Part shown: piece by piece, positions 1 through 13,500 of the stretch
Position numbering within the stretch: the stretch's first letter is position 1
How the letters are laid out: the number at the start of each line of letters is the position of its first letter
Assembly (NCBI GenBank): GCA_013397795.1
Contig: VZTJ01003820.1
Coordinates: forward strand, 743,523 to 807,522
Origin: Orthonyx spaldingii
Lineage: Eukaryota; Chordata; Aves; Passeriformes; Orthonychidae
Reading direction: 5' to 3'
Length of the DNA stretch: 64,000 nucleotides
Program-made: the position numbers and the translations under genes
The notes under the pieces: generated by a model
What the model saw: only the letters and a program-made list of their open reading frames with translations
What the model was told of the DNA's origin: nothing
Database searches by the model: none

Positions 1-394
1 GTTCATGCTAAATCTCAATTTCAGATTTGGGAATTTATTTGTTCTCTAACATTTATTTGTTCTATAAAGGAGGGGGAAATTCAGTCAAAAGTGGATTAAA
101 ACAGGTGTTTTCAGCTATATTTGTTACAACATTATTTTTGTGATAGAAGAGAATGGGTGTGTTCCTGATAGAGAGAAGAGAATTTTCCTGAAAATTCCTG
201 GTAGAGAGAAGAGAGAAGAAAATAAGAAGTTTGCTTGCATTGTTTTGTTGCTTTGAAAATGTTTTAGAATTGCTTCACCTTTGAATAAATGATTATGTTG
301 AGGAATTGTCACACTTTTTTCCCTCCAGCTCTTTATGAAGCAAATTAACTATTTTGAATCATATATATTTTTAAATTGTTATTCTTCTTTGCAG
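1..394 (+). other. FER: FER intron, 3' end (partial)
   Basis: This is the end of an intron whose start lies before the window. It is AT-rich and ends in a pyrimidine tract (TTCTTCTTTGCAG) directly before the exon at 395. No exon, repeat family or RNA gene was recognised in it. Confidence 0.8.
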
Positions 395-584
395 TATTGT
401 ACTCTTGCTAAGCCAAAAGCAGGCGCTTGAAGAACTTAAGCAAACTGTCCAGCAATTAAGATGCTCTGAGGCAAAATTTGCAGCCCAGAAAGAACTACTG
501 GAAAAAAAGGTTCAAGAGAATGATGGGAAAGAGCCACCACCTGTAGTGAATTACGAAGAAGATGCCAGATCAGTGACTTCTATG
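395..584 (+). CDS. FER: FER tyrosine kinase, exon encoding end of FX region (partial gene)
   Basis: FER is a cytoplasmic tyrosine kinase that links membrane curvature, phosphatidic acid and adhesion or cytokine signals to cortactin, catenin and STAT phosphorylation. This exon gives one base that completes an upstream codon, then 63 codons (about human 350-412). The read-out includes [18 protein letters not shown], a heptad-rich coiled coil, and then [19 protein letters not shown]. The Tyr codon at 552-554 matches human Tyr402, a known autophosphorylation site. The acceptor is TTGCAG at 389-394 and the donor is GTAAGT at 585. The exon ends in phase 0 after SVTSM. No start codon belongs here: an ATG-less open frame begins at a TTG at 405, but the protein continues from upstream exons outside the window. 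The identification rests on near-identity to remembered vertebrate FER and on seven collinear exons. Confidence 0.97.
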
Positions 585-740
585 GTAAGTTTTACATGTG
601 TTTTACTGACTTGTGTAGCCCTGCCATTGTACTTCAGTCACGGGATCAGAGTATCAAGATACTCAGTGGGGTGACTAAAGTGAATGGACTTCCCTTTGCA
701 TTTTTGGAGACTTGTTTGAACAAGAAGTTCAGTTGTATGA

Positions 741-761
741 TTTTTTTTTTTTTTTTTTTTT
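741..761. repeat. poly-T tract
   Basis: An uninterrupted run of 21 T on the + strand. It could be the A-tail of an old minus-strand retrocopy, but no retrocopy is recognisable to its right. Confidence 0.8.
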
Positions 762-2099
762 AAGTGGCAATAACTCATAACACTCTGTGTCTGGGGACTT
801 GAATTGGTCTTCTCTACACTTCATGCTGAGATTTTCATTACATAGTTTTATAATGAAAAATCTTAGCCCCTACATAGATTTAGTAAGTGTGACTGAGTAG
901 CTATCGGTAATTTCCTTGGCTGTGTTGAAGAAATACATTTACAGTTGTAAATAGAAAACTAACAGCAAAAGCTCTTGGAATTGCTGCACATGTTATGTAA
1001 TTGAGAAATTAATTTTATGTACTGTAATTACTCTTTCCTGAAACAGAAATGAACATTGGTTTCTTTGCAACTTATTTTTAAATGTTTACATGCTCTTAAT
1101 AATTAAAAGGAAATTTATTTTGCTCTGATGAGACCTCATGTAATTTAAATAAGTACCTTACTTTGCTAATATTTTGTATGACTTCCTTTTCTCAATTGTA
1201 TGCAGCTATGTGCACAGTTTGTAGGCCACATAAAAAAGCAAACAAACAGTACCTGTTTACTAAAGGGACAAACAGTAGTGTTTGCCTTTGTGGATTAATT
1301 TTGACATGTAGGAGATATTTGTGACTTTTTTTCTTTGAGGTTTAGCCTGACATTCTTTTTGGCCCATGGGGCAATAGCTCTGTGAAATGATAATTAAATG
1401 GTTGTTTCTGAGAGGAAAACTTTTTTCTTCCTCTGTCTATTTGTGGAACCGTTTGATTCCCGTTCTACAATTATACTTGATTGTCAGCATTCTCTTGCTT
1501 CCATTGCTGTTTAATATTTACAAGGCACTATGAGGTGGTTGTCATTTACGCTGGTACAAAATGTTATTTTACAAAGCTTGTATGCTTGTCGTGACCTAGA
1601 AGGCGTTTAAAAAGTACAAAAAGATGAAGAAAGAGAAAATAAGAATCAGGATAATGATTGCAAAAGATTAGTAGGCTTGGAATCTTTTGGAGGTAGGCTG
1701 TCTTGTTAGTTATTTAATATCATATCCTGTAGTAGTGCTAGTGGTAAGTGTCTGCTAGGGTTAGTTGAGATAATGAGTCTAGTCACAAGAATGGTACTCT
1801 TCCCCTTCAGTTCGAGATTACTGAAGGCTGCTTTTTGGTGCGCAAACCTGTTTCAGTGAGTGGGAGGAAATAACCCTGTGTGCTGAGTGCAGGCCTACAC
1901 GGGGCCAACAGGACAGAGACACAGCAGCTCCATCACTGCTGGCACTGTGTCTCCTCCTGTGTCGCCTGCAAGGAGTGAGGGCTCATCACCTCCTGTGCAG
2001 CCACTTGTGTGCCCGCGGTGCCCTAGGGCAGATGGCACAGGGTGGCTGGTTCTGTGTTCAGGACATGGTGGCGTCTGCAGGAGGACAGGGGAAGGGGCA

Positions 2100-2200
2100 A
2101 CACAGAGTCACAGGATGCTTTGGGCTGGAAGGAACCTTCAAGACTGCCTAGTTCCAATCCCTTTCAACACCTTCCACTAGAGCAGGATGCACCCCTTTAC
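2100..2200 (-). mobile_element. CR1 LINE 3'-end fragment
   Basis: The + strand reads CACAGGATGCTTTGGGCTGG, then AAGGAACCTTCAAGACTG and a GTTCCAATCC block. This is the antisense form of the conserved CR1 3' untranslated end. The internal part is shortened (the CCTTCCACTAGAGCAGG block follows directly) and the copy is diverged. A GC-rich stretch at 1887-2100 precedes it and is not clearly CR1. Confidence 0.85.
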
Positions 2201-3514
2201 GAAATCTTACCACTTTAACCCAATGCAAAGTTGCAGAGAAAAGCCACGAGAGCAATTAGAAAGGGGCCTAATGATGAGAGGCAGTCTGGTCAGCTTCTCA
2301 GGGAGAAGGTAAAATGGGAACAGGAAGTTGGTGCTAAAGGAGGCAGAGATACTTAACACAGTAAGTGATGTTAGGTAAGCTGAAATAGAGGATAATGTGG
2401 GGTTTGGTTGTTTTATTTTTTAAACCAGTAAGTGAAATTTACTGTTAAGGCAGCTTGTGCAAGTAAATCAGGGATGCATTTGTATGTTGGGGATAATGTT
2501 GACATTAATTTTTAACGTGGATTTTGTACTTTAAGTAACTTGCTCTAGTTTATGTGTTTATGTGTTAGAGTTCAGAGTGCCTTCACCTTTTATGAAGATA
2601 ATGCTGATCATTTAGGCTACCTTGCAAAGAAGACCTGTCATGACGTGTGATGTGTTAGGTTTCATCTGAAGAATTTAAATTGTGTAGAATTACCACTTCA
2701 CTTGCTTCTTCAAGGCAAAGCTTGCCAGAAGTGCTAAGCCATTGTTGGACATGCAGACTTATTTGTGGGTGCCAGATGTGGAAGTCCTTGCCTTGCACAG
2801 GAGACTGAGTGGGACTGAAAATAGGGTTAACTGTGAAAGCAGGCAACTTTATTTCCACAGCTAAGTCAAGCTCAACATTTACATGTACAGGATGCAGCAT
2901 TTACATGCAAGCCTTTGGTACTGAGGCTGCCTTGGGATCTGCAGACATTGCCCCAGAAGGAAATAGCCGTGACCCACTGCCACCTGCACTGGATCCTGTT
3001 CATCCTGCTGCTTATGCTGTTTTTTCCCTTAGGACCTGCAGGAGCCCCTGCACCTCAGTAAAGAATTCTACCAGCTTTTGGACTTGAAAAAAGACAGGAG
3101 CTAAATATGCGTGATGGTGTTGATATTGCCCTTACCTTCTGAGAAGGTATTTGAGGTGATCATAAAATGATTTGATGCCTGTGATGTTGGATAAGCCCTT
3201 ACACCTGGGCTATCTGCTCAGCACTTGTACAGCACACAGTAGCAGTGCTGAAAGATGGTGCAGACTCTGGGGCATTTTGCTCTCGCACAGCCTCTTCCCT
3301 AGCTGGTCACTCCAGTGAGCCAGAATTAGTCAGGCCTCTGGTCTCTGTGCATGAAAGAACCACTGCCGTCACCCTGCAGTGGAGCAGAGAGGATTAAGGT
3401 GATATTGGATGGTCACTGTCAGTACTGGGGCTGTCTCCTCTCTCACAACTCATGGCAGAGCTGTGTTCCCAGCAGAGCAAGGCTCTGCTCAGGTGTTGGA
3501 ACCTCTCCTCTTTT

Positions 3515-4195
3515 AGACTGACAAAGACTGTTTCCCCTTATCATATCACTATCTGCTGCTGTAGTCACCCTCCATCTTTCTTCTGAGCTTCCTTTAAGTG
3601 CTGAATGGCTTCAGTGAGATCTTCCTGGAGCGGATCTTCCTTCCTGCCTCCAGGCTGAACAACTCTCTCATCTTGTTGTCGTAGGAGAGGTGCTCCAGTC
3701 CTGGAATCAATTTAATGGCTTTTGTCTTGGGCTTGTGCCACAACTCCCACCCNGGCTTCAGTGAGATCTTCCTGGAGCGGATCTTCCTTCCTGCCTCCAG
3801 GCTGAACAACTCTCTCATCTTGTTGTCGTAGGAGAGGTGCTCCAGTCCTGGAATCAATTTAATGGCTTGCGTCTGGGCTTGCTCCAACATCTCCATCTCT
3901 TTTTGTGTTCAGGACCCCAGGCCTGGGTCCAGTTCTCAGGGTGGGGTCTCACAAGGGCAGAGTAGAGGGAGCGAGTCACCTCCACTGGCTTGCTGCTCAT
4001 GGTGCTCTTGTAGCCCAGGATGTGGTTGACCCTTTGGGCTGCAAGTGCACAGTGTTGGCTCGTGTTCAGCTTTTTGTCTACCAGCACCCCGAAGTCCTTC
4101 TCTGCAGGGCTGCTCTCTGATGTGTTCTTCTGTCTTCCAGTCTGCGCACATGTCTGGCATCACCCTGACCAGGTAGTCTAGATTGTACTTCAAGA
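3515..4195 (-). mobile_element. CR1 LINE fragment, end of ORF2, with internal duplication around an N
   Basis: Read on the minus strand this is the C-terminal part of CR1 ORF2. It carries the recurring motifs [23 protein letters not shown], then GLEHLSYDNKMRELFSLEAG. Frames are broken, so it is a dead copy. The segment 3607-3721 is repeated exactly at 3754-3868, 147 bases later, with an ambiguous N at 3753 between them. That layout looks like an unresolved assembly overlap rather than biology. The left limit is approximate: the sequence before 3560 is more diverged but still follows CR1 order (CCCTTATCATATCACTATCT). Confidence 0.93.
3607..3868. repeat. 115-nt exact direct duplication flanking a single N
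   Basis: Copy one (3607-3721) and copy two (3754-3868) match base for base. After 3721, copy one continues as a noisy version of what follows copy two (GTCTTGGGCTTGTGCCACAA against GTCTGGGCTTGCTCCAACA) until the N at 3753. This is the pattern expected when a low-quality contig end was placed beside its overlapping neighbour. Confidence 0.9.
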
Positions 4196-7100
4196 TGAAA
4201 AAGTAATTCTCTGTTGTTTCTGTAAATAAACATCCTGGTGATTTTTAAAATGGGATTTTTTTTAATTTTTTTTTTTTTCAGTAAAACTCCATAAAATTAT
4301 AGGGCTGGAAAAGATCAGAAATGAAATGTTCTTGTTGCTGATGGCTCATTTTGATATCATTCAAGAGGATCACTGTTTCTTCAGCTATAAATTCATTTAG
4401 GTTGCTCCGCTTTATCTGAAAGCAGTTCATCTAAATGTTGCTCTGATACACTTGAATGTGGTTGTTTATTCCTCTTCAGAAATTAATTGTAAATACTTCT
4501 TTTACAAATTCTTTTCCTAAGAATTACAAAATCATAGTTGGCTTGTGTTGTCAGCATCCATATGAAGCAAATTTTCATGTCCTCAGTCACAAGTAATTTT
4601 TTGTTTTGTAATTTAAAGTTTAAGAGAGGATATGCAAATCAATTTTGTAAAGTTTCATATCTCCTAAGTATTTGTGTCATATAAATAGAGCCAATTTCAT
4701 GGTCTAATAGTTTGCAAATTGTTTTGTTTCCCTTCTCTTACATTAGGTAACTCTATAATAGAATACTAACAAGGAGTGAAATTCTGAAATGCTGTTAGAT
4801 ATGTTTTTATAGACAGTGTAATGTTATGTGAGTGTTTTAACTTATTTTCCTTGTTCTTTTTTGCCCCTATTAACTGTAGGAAGTTTCATATTCTGTTAGT
4901 ATCTTCAATATGGTTTGCTTCAGTCAATGTATTTTTTGTACAATGTTAGCTGTGTATTGGTAGTCATGTACTCATTTTAGGAAAAAAAGGAAATTGCTGC
5001 ACAATTCTCTTTTTTTCAATCAGGGTATCATAGCAAGGAGTGAAACAAAAATGTATTTTTTGTTATTTCTGAACATTGCATTTAACAGTTTTGTCATTGT
5101 ATATGGAAAAATGAAACATTTTATTGTTACTAGCAGTTACACTTTTCTACTGACTTATCCATGCAAGATGGAGATAATTATAATGCTGAAGGTACTACAA
5201 GTTTAAAATCTTGTTTTTGAGCCCCTTAGAGTTATGCATTTATGCTATTCACTACGTTAATGGGAGATTCAGAATTCACATTTTCTTCTGTACTTGAAGT
5301 ATGGAGATAGATACTAAAAAGAAGCTGGTTATTCCTTGTAAACATATATATTTTGACAAAAATGTAGTAGTATCCAAAGTGTTATGTATTATGTCACCTT
5401 ATAAAATTTAACCAGTAATTGGAAGATACTTGAACTGACTTTTCAATGTTAAAGTGTTCAGTCAGTGAATGTATGGCCTGTCATTTCTCTTCAGGTACAT
5501 AAGGTATATTTTTGCTGTTAATATGATCAACAAAGTATGGCAGTAGTCCATGGTAATTAAAATGAAGAAAGCAACTAAACTTTTATATGTGTAATGATCA
5601 GATTAGAAATAAAAACATCATCCATTCTTGAATATTGCAGTGCCAGCTAAACGTTTACTCAGGTAATTATGTACAATTATGATGATTTGCATTTTGTGGT
5701 AAAGCTTTAAACTTACAGCATTAGTATTGCCTTAGAAATTGTTACAAAATAGAAGATCTTCAGGGAATGCTTAAACCAGGCCATAGATTTAGTTAATATA
5801 ACATAGTAATTAATTTTGTTTAGTAATCATATAGCGAAATCTCTGTGCCACTTTAATATGTCTTCTCCTTTTTCCTTACCTAGTAAAAACAAATTTCATA
5901 AAGGCATAAACCCATTACTTTTAAGAATATGTGTTTGAAATTACATGCTGTTCTCACTGTAGAAGTGTTGCATGTAGATTTATCTTGCGTACTGCAGCAT
6001 TTTCCTGGAACTGGCTGATAAAACTGAGACTTGGTGTGCATGCTCTGCAACACTTGAGAGACTTGTCAGCAGGTGGAGCTCAGTGCCAGAAGACTAGTTA
6101 TGACTGTATAATCCAAATCTGTTAGCATGAACTCGTGAGAGGCACACAGGGCAGAAGGAAGCTGAAGCACCATGGTGCAGCCACTGGGATGCTGTAATGC
6201 CTTGTACCAGCAGAGTGCCAGGCATAAAACTGTACACAGCAGAAAATGGTTTTGTCTGTTGTAGCATAATTACCTGAAAGGGAAAAAAAAAAGGTAGAAG
6301 TTCACCTCATTTCTAATTGCTTTTGTTGTTATTCCTTTTTAAAAGGCTTCAGAGATGTTATCCTTAGTGATTGCTTTAAAAGTAAGATACGCCAGCTTTT
6401 AGTGAAGATTGTGGTGATTAAAAAATTAGTTCGTAGTCATTATGGAAGGAAAAAAAAAAAGCGTGAAACAGACCTAAAGTGCTACTTTCATTGTTTGTAA
6501 ATTACTCTACCTAATGTGAATATTTTATCTTTCCATCCTTGCCTTCTAGAATCCAAGACTTGGTGATCTAATTGGTATGATCAACAAACCAATAGTCAGA
6601 GTCCTCTGCAGGTTTGGATTTGAAGTGAATATTTTCAGAACTGTCACTAGAATTGTAATTGACAAACTTAATCAATTTATTTTTATGTTTTGATTTTTTT
6701 ACGGTTGGTTACACAGATACGAAAGAGGCTTTGCAGAAGTTTGCTATTTGATTAAAGATGGTTCATTGCACATATTTTAGATGTTGGATCATAAGGTCCT
6801 GAAACATAATCTGCTGACAGAACCGCCACACTCTTGGGGGTTCCTTTTGCCATGCTATCTCAGGCTATGCAGGTTCTTTATTTTGAAACAGATGCAGGGA
6901 AGGGACTGCCTTCTGTGACAGGCCATTGCAGCAATAGCGGACAGCGTAATGGTAGAGATAAATTTGTCATTTTTCTTACTGATGGAGGAGAATTGGCGCA
7001 TTTTTATGCTCTGTAATGCATCACCAAACCTCTCTTATCTGTTCATGTAAGTAAATCTCTACTGATTTGAGGCTCATGACATTTATATAAAACTAAGATT

Positions 7101-7314
7101 GTATTAGGATGTGGTAGGGGAGCCCTTCACAGTTATTTGGTTTATATATTTATAAATCTTGTACACTTCCATTATATTATTGCAATATTTTAACTTTCTT
7201 GTCAAGAGAAACAGAGCCGGAGTTAGTCTGTGTAGCATTGGTATCCTTAGCCTTTCCTTTATTTCAGTCTCTGCTAAGGAAATGCTGCCAGTGCAGTCAT
7301 GCTGTAGAAATTTT

Positions 7315-7340
7315 GCCTATTTATTCATAAATAAATAGGC
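7315..7340. repeat. perfect 11-bp inverted repeat
   Basis: GCCTATTTATT, loop CATA, then AATAAATAGGC. The stem is perfect but short and AT-rich. No function is assigned. Confidence 0.85.
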
Positions 7341-10300
7341 CTGGAAATAAACAGTTTTATTTGGTTGTTGCCTGGACAGCTGAAGTTCAACTAAGTGTTC
7401 TTTGCGTATGGCCACTTTCCAAGCTTGCTGGCTGGGGCCTGTGTTTCTGGCTTGTAGCCAGAATTTGACATGGATTGAAAATACCCCAAATGTCGGATGC
7501 TTTTAGGAAGTGTGGAGGATGAATTCTATTCATCTTTCTCTCGTAGTGAATATATTCTAGCTTCTGTTTCTTCTTTTTGTAAATCCCAACTGCCTGATGG
7601 ACATATCAGAGGAAGAACAATACAAAAGGAGATAGTAATGTAGTAGACAGATAAAACCAGTAATACTTTGTCTCGCTGACTGCTCCAGAATTTACAGGAT
7701 GAGAGGTCAGTGGAGCTGTCAAGCCTCTTGCCGGTGAACATGCCTAGAAACTTCTGGAGGAAAAGTTTGGACTAATTTCACACACTAAGGCTCAGAACTT
7801 AAGTATTTCTTAAGGTTAGCATATTATCTATCAAAAAGTGTTTGAAAAATAGATAGAGAAATAACCTGGTCTTGTGGAAAGGCCAAATTAGAAGTGGGAG
7901 CAAATTTTTTTAGGAATTGAGGGAGGTAGATCATTCACAGAAACAGAACTCTTGGAATATTTGAAGTGCAGAATTAGTTTACCCTCTCCGTATGAAGGAG
8001 AGTTATAAGTACTTGAGATAAGTACATAGACTTCTCTTGAACTGCCAAACATATTTCAGAAGCTTTAATTTCTTCCTTGGAGGAAGCAGGCTTCACCATA
8101 GTAGTGTTGCAGAACTGCATACCCACTGGGGATTTGTTATTTCAGTCGGCATCTTCTCTGTGGATTAGGAAAGCTTCACACAGAAGTTTCCTTTTGAACA
8201 GAAATCACATACTGGTATCCAACATATGTTTCTCTGTGTGCTGGGAGGAAGGTAGTAATTCTCTGCCAGAATCATCATTGCCTTCTTGCATCTTTTTCAT
8301 AGTGATGGGACTGAATTACTGTGATTGCTAACTTCTCATAGCCTCTAGGCAACACACAGTAAGTAATGTGATAGAATCTGGATGCTTTAAATCAGCTCTG
8401 TGCTTTTCTCTCTTCCTTTTTAAGTGGCTGATTAAAATTACTGTTGTCCTTAAAGGCAATTATTGTGCTTCTAAAACTCCTAAAATCTGCTATAAAATAG
8501 TTCTTGGACTTAGAATTCATGGTTTTAATCTAGTGTCACTGGTAGTTTTTTGCCAGATTGAAGACTATGATTTTATGCTTTGCTTTGTAGCTTCTGGATT
8601 TTGCTGCCATGTGGTGAAGTTCTCACCTGCTACAGACTTGAGAAACCAGAATGGCAATCCAGTTTTCAGACCACTGTCTTGAAGTTACAGACCTGTTTTT
8701 TTGTTCTCCTTTTTATTTTTTACTCTTGGTAATTTTTAACAGTGGGGTAAGTGAAATAGCATGTTCCAGATACTTTTTTTTTTTTTATCATCCAGCAGTT
8801 GGATAGCTGCAAAACATTTCTGGTCAGTTTGGGATCCAGATGCCTGAACATCAGCACTAATGTAATTTTTAGGTTGTTTAAGGTATCCTAGCCTGTGACA
8901 TGAAGCTGTGAGTCAAGTCTGCCAGTTCCATGTAGTTGTCTTGGATAACCTAGGCCATAAAGAGCACTGGATATTAATATTCAAACAGGTGAAGCCCCCT
9001 TTCCAACAGACACTGAAGTTCGTAGCTCAAAATAGTCCTTAAAGATGGGAAAAATTAAAGTTCTGTGTGAGATAGTCACTGTAACGTTGTCCAAAAATTC
9101 CAGGATTACTTATTGGAACTTCTTTTTAGGGAGGTACAGGAATAGATCATCAGAAACTTGATTTTTATTTGGCTATTTTTTAGGGTAATGTGAGAAAGGC
9201 AGTGACATTTGCATGAAGATAATAGCAAATATCCAGGAGTTTCTGAAACAAATGTCCTCATCCTAGAGAAGAAAGAAAGCTTGGAGTATCACAGTCAAGA
9301 TGCATGGAAATGCCTCATTCTCAGAAGATGATTGACGATCTTTACTTTTAGGACACTGTAGGATTTTGTAGATCAAAAGCAGATTTGTTTTCTGGAAGTT
9401 ACTTCAAAAATATTTCTACTAGCAAAATGATTTTTTAAATCTGATTTTTTTGTAAAGTTCCTTTCAAAAGGAAGAGTTGGTGGTGTCTAGAAGATAGAGT
9501 ATAGGTAAGTAAAATTAGGGGAAAAAAAGAAAAAAGAAAGAAACAAACCAAGTTAAGGATAGAGTGGCAGAGGCCGACACTGGCAGCTCCAGAGGTAGCA
9601 GAGTATTTAGTCATGTTCAGAGTGCACCTAGAAGTCCTGTCTGGAGCAGAATGAAAAGAGGTCAGAGACAGTGCTGAGGATAAGACTGCCATGTGGGTCC
9701 AAAGTCTGTCCAGGACACAGGACCAAGCATAGGATTGGAGAAACCTAAAAGATACCCATGTGGGACTCATCCAAGAGGAGGGGCTGGAGGCAGGACAGTT
9801 GTCAGTATAATTTCATGATACAGTATTTGTGTGAGACTGTGGCTCTGACTTTATCAACCCATGTTGCCTCTGTGGTAAGTTGAGTGCTAAATCAAAGCCT
9901 AAATAGTATGGTAAGAAAAATACAGTATAGAAGTGCAGATTTTTGTTTCTGATGTGCCTCAGAATTACTTGTTTTGCTTCCAGATCTTGGCTCTGAATAC
10001 TAAGATGAAATAAAATCACTTAATGTTTGGCTTTATATGTACAAATTTTGTCATTCCCCTTTAAATTAAATTTACTTAGTTTTGCCAAAACTCTGTAACG
10101 GTGAGGACTTTCAGAATGTCTAACTGAAATTATCTCACTCTGGAAACCTGTAGCATTTATTCAACAACTGCTATAAAAATGAAAACAACTGTTGGTAGGA
10201 GAGAAAAAAATTGGAAAGACAAATATATTGATTTGGGGGTGGCGGGGGGCTAAAATGAGATGATAGACACCCTTGACAATTTCTGTATCATGTTAAACTG

Positions 10301-10500
10301 AAGTTTTCGCCTTCTGTGCTAGCTGCTCTCTAGAGCAGTTGAACTTGGGGATTGTTTATACTGAATTCAGTGTAATACAGTGAATGGTGCATTACAGAAT
10401 GAGCTGATGTGACTGAGCTGTCCATAGGCAATTGTATTGAAAGAGGATGCAGATTTTTGTATGATTTTTAAGTGAGGGGAGATGTATTCAGAGAGTTCTG

Positions 10501-10592
10501 AAGTTAAAAAGTAACTTCTGAGCTAGAAACAATGAAACAAAAAAAAGTAATTTCTGGTCAGTAAAACCATAAAAGTTAAAGAAGTAACTTCT
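10501..10592. repeat. three diverged copies of a ~20-bp motif
   Basis: Related to AGTTAAAAAGTAACTTCTG. Copies start near 10502, 10538 and 10573, about 36 bases apart. The middle copy is diverged (AAAAAAAAGTAATTTCTG). It is possibly a decayed minisatellite. Confidence 0.6.
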
Positions 10593-13500
10593 GGGTTTAA
10601 AAAAAAACCTTTTAGGTACACTTGTATTCTGTTAGTCTGAAAGAGAAAGCCACATCCTCAAGGAAAATGAAAGTTCAGTGTAGCTACTATGCATTCAATT
10701 TTCTTATGTTAATTTGTTGCCTGTTATAGCATAAAGGGGAGATGTTGTTTTCTCTACAGGGGGTGGAGGGAAGACAAACCTGCAGGTGGGAATTGTGAAC
10801 ATTTCCTACCTAATAGGATCCTGTTACAGGGTGGTTGTGCTTACTTAGAGATTGTTGATTCAGTTCCAGGCCACAGTAATGTGTGAGAACTACATAAGTA
10901 CCATTAATGGAGGAATGATTTGTCATAGAGTAATTTTTGTACAGGTCAATGAAATAGCTTTTTGACAAAAATGTAGCTGTTTTTTTCTCAGGCTGTTTTG
11001 TAGCAGTATCCAAAGCTGTGGCTGTGTATTGGAGGGTTTCAGTCTGCTTCAGGTGCTGCTGCTTTTGTGTATTTGATCTGTTAGCTTCAGAGGGATTTTT
11101 ATATATAATATGTAAATTAACACTGGTTATGTGGTTAGTTGTATGTACAATTTGATCTTGGCATTAAGTGTCTCAGGAACTGGGTGATAATGAAATGTAG
11201 CTTTATAATATGTAATAAAAAATACTGAGGAAAATAGGATTTCCAACCAACATGACCAAAGTATTTAATCAGTTATTTTCTTCAACATACTTTTTAAGAA
11301 ATTGATGCATTAAATCAACTATGTCCATAACTAGAAATTATTGATTTTTTGGGGGATGGGTGCAAAAGGAGTTTCTTCTATAGCAGGGGAGACTGGTCTT
11401 TGATTCGACAAACAGCTTGAGCGTGCTAAATAAGTACAACTTATGAACTTTGAGGGAACACTGCTTGGTTGTTCAGACCCTTTTTAATAAGTAATGACTG
11501 AAAGAAGAAAGAGTATCTGTTGACTGTGCTAATAACTCAAAAGTATTTTTGCATTTCTGTAGAAGTGCTGCCTTATTTATTTTGGCTCATCATGCTAAGT
11601 AAAATTTATGAACCTCAGCTTGAGTAGGATTGAAATCTTTTACTGGGTACCATTACTGAGACTTGCACACTGAGTCTGTCCTCCTTGATGTCTGTATTTT
11701 CAAAATAGTCCTGTTTGTGTCTATGATTTGTAGCTGTGATCTATGCATGAATTCAGTGGACTGTAGGCTTTACTCGGAGTAGAATTTGAACACTGCTGAT
11801 TTTGAGGGTTTGCATTTTTGTTGTTCAAATTGGCAGATATTTGTTGTTTTGGCACCCTGCAAAGATTACTCATTAAGCCTACCTCAGTTATGGTGCTCAA
11901 GTTGTGCTCAAGCTGTCACAAAGTTGGTCTATCATTTTATCTATTAACATGCAGGCTGATTTTGTGCATAAACAAGTATCTGTGAAAACCAAAAGCAAAC
12001 ATCATATTCTGATTACCCTGCCAAACAGCTGTCAGACAGAAATACCTGATCAAATTTGAATCCAGGGATACTGCAAACTCTTTACAGTTATGAAAGGTTC
12101 AGTTTTATTGTTTAATACGTCTGATGTAAATGTGGATCTGACTAAGAACCTGTCATGGCCCATCTGACTGAAGTTCTTCAGGGTTAACTTCATGAAACTT
12201 TAGTGTGATAAAACAAATGCATCCTCTCACAATATAATTTTCCAAACAGGTGACAATTACCAGTCCACATTTAATAACACTGTTTATTGGGAGAAGAAAA
12301 AGGTTTTACATCCTGCCTGATCACATAACATGTAATGCTATTTCTTGTTGCTTGTCATAGGATTTGCCAGGTGGCTTCATTAGAACCAGATAGTGAGTGA
12401 ACTTGAGCTACTTTATGAATAATAAGAGGAATCTTGATTAGTAGATGCCAGTATGTAGAGGGCAGAATTGAAGAAATGTCACAGCCAGAACAGTGTGATG
12501 ACAGAGACAATGCTCCTCTGGTACAACAACATGGTGGTTGGCTGGGGAGACTGGATTCTTCTCAGGCCTGTAAGAGCATCCTTTGAAATTAGGGGAAAAT
12601 TTAAGGATTTCTCCAACCCATCCATCTAGAGGATCATGTTTTCTGTAGGTTGGCATGCACCTCTGCTGCAGTTAGGTTGCAGATCCCTGCTTGCAGCCTG
12701 GGATCCTGCAGCTATTGGATATTTAGTTCTCAGTGTCTTGTGAACTGTAGGAGGATTTATGGTTACTTGTGGATTTCAAGGTTAGGCAATATAGTGGTGC
12801 TGTTCTTGCTCTCTGTTCTTTACATTTTGACTTCTGTCCACTGCTTCCCCAGCAGCAGTTTAGGGTATAGCTGCTTCAATATATCCAGTCCCTTCCAGGA
12901 ACCAGACTTCCTTGGATTTAAATGACTAACATCTGGACTCCACCACTAGTTTTTGAAAGCACTTATCTTTAGCAGGCCATACTGAGTGTAAATGTGGCTG
13001 AAAACCAACCAAACCCAACAGTGTTTGAATATATTTAATGAGATCTGGAAAGATTGTCATTCCTCCTGTTAGTGAGTAGTGCATTCTAATTAAAGTAATT
13101 GACCTGTGTACTAAGTGCAGTCACTAACAAATGCTATGGTCAGCTCATGCTATGTTTATAAACATTGCATTTAGATATATTTTGGGCTGACCAACCCCAA
13201 GGTGGCACAGTTGGAAACAGCATCAGCTGCCTCATTGACTGATGCAGGGAGTCCTTGCTCCCATAGCTTTAGTTTTCCCTTTATACAGTTGGTACAGCAT
13301 CCCGCTAATTGTTTCATGTGTCTTCCCATGTCTTCTTTGGATGCAAAATGCTAAACTCTAAAGAGGAGGAGTCCTCCTTAGAAAACCCTGTTTTGGATGG
13401 AACCTTTGCTTGAGTTGATGTCAGGCAAATTTTATTTTTTTTTCAGAATCTCTAGGAAGAAACCGCCTAAACTGTCCCTCTCACGGACCTGTTAACTTAG

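Noticed and set aside
405..674. Open frame read as a separate 89-residue protein
   Set aside because: It starts at a TTG inside the FER exon and runs through the donor at 585 into the intron; only 405-584 is coding.
3594..3896. Protein with two tandem copies of the same ~40 residues
   Set aside because: The repeat comes from the duplicated CR1 segment around the N at 3753, most likely an assembly fault.
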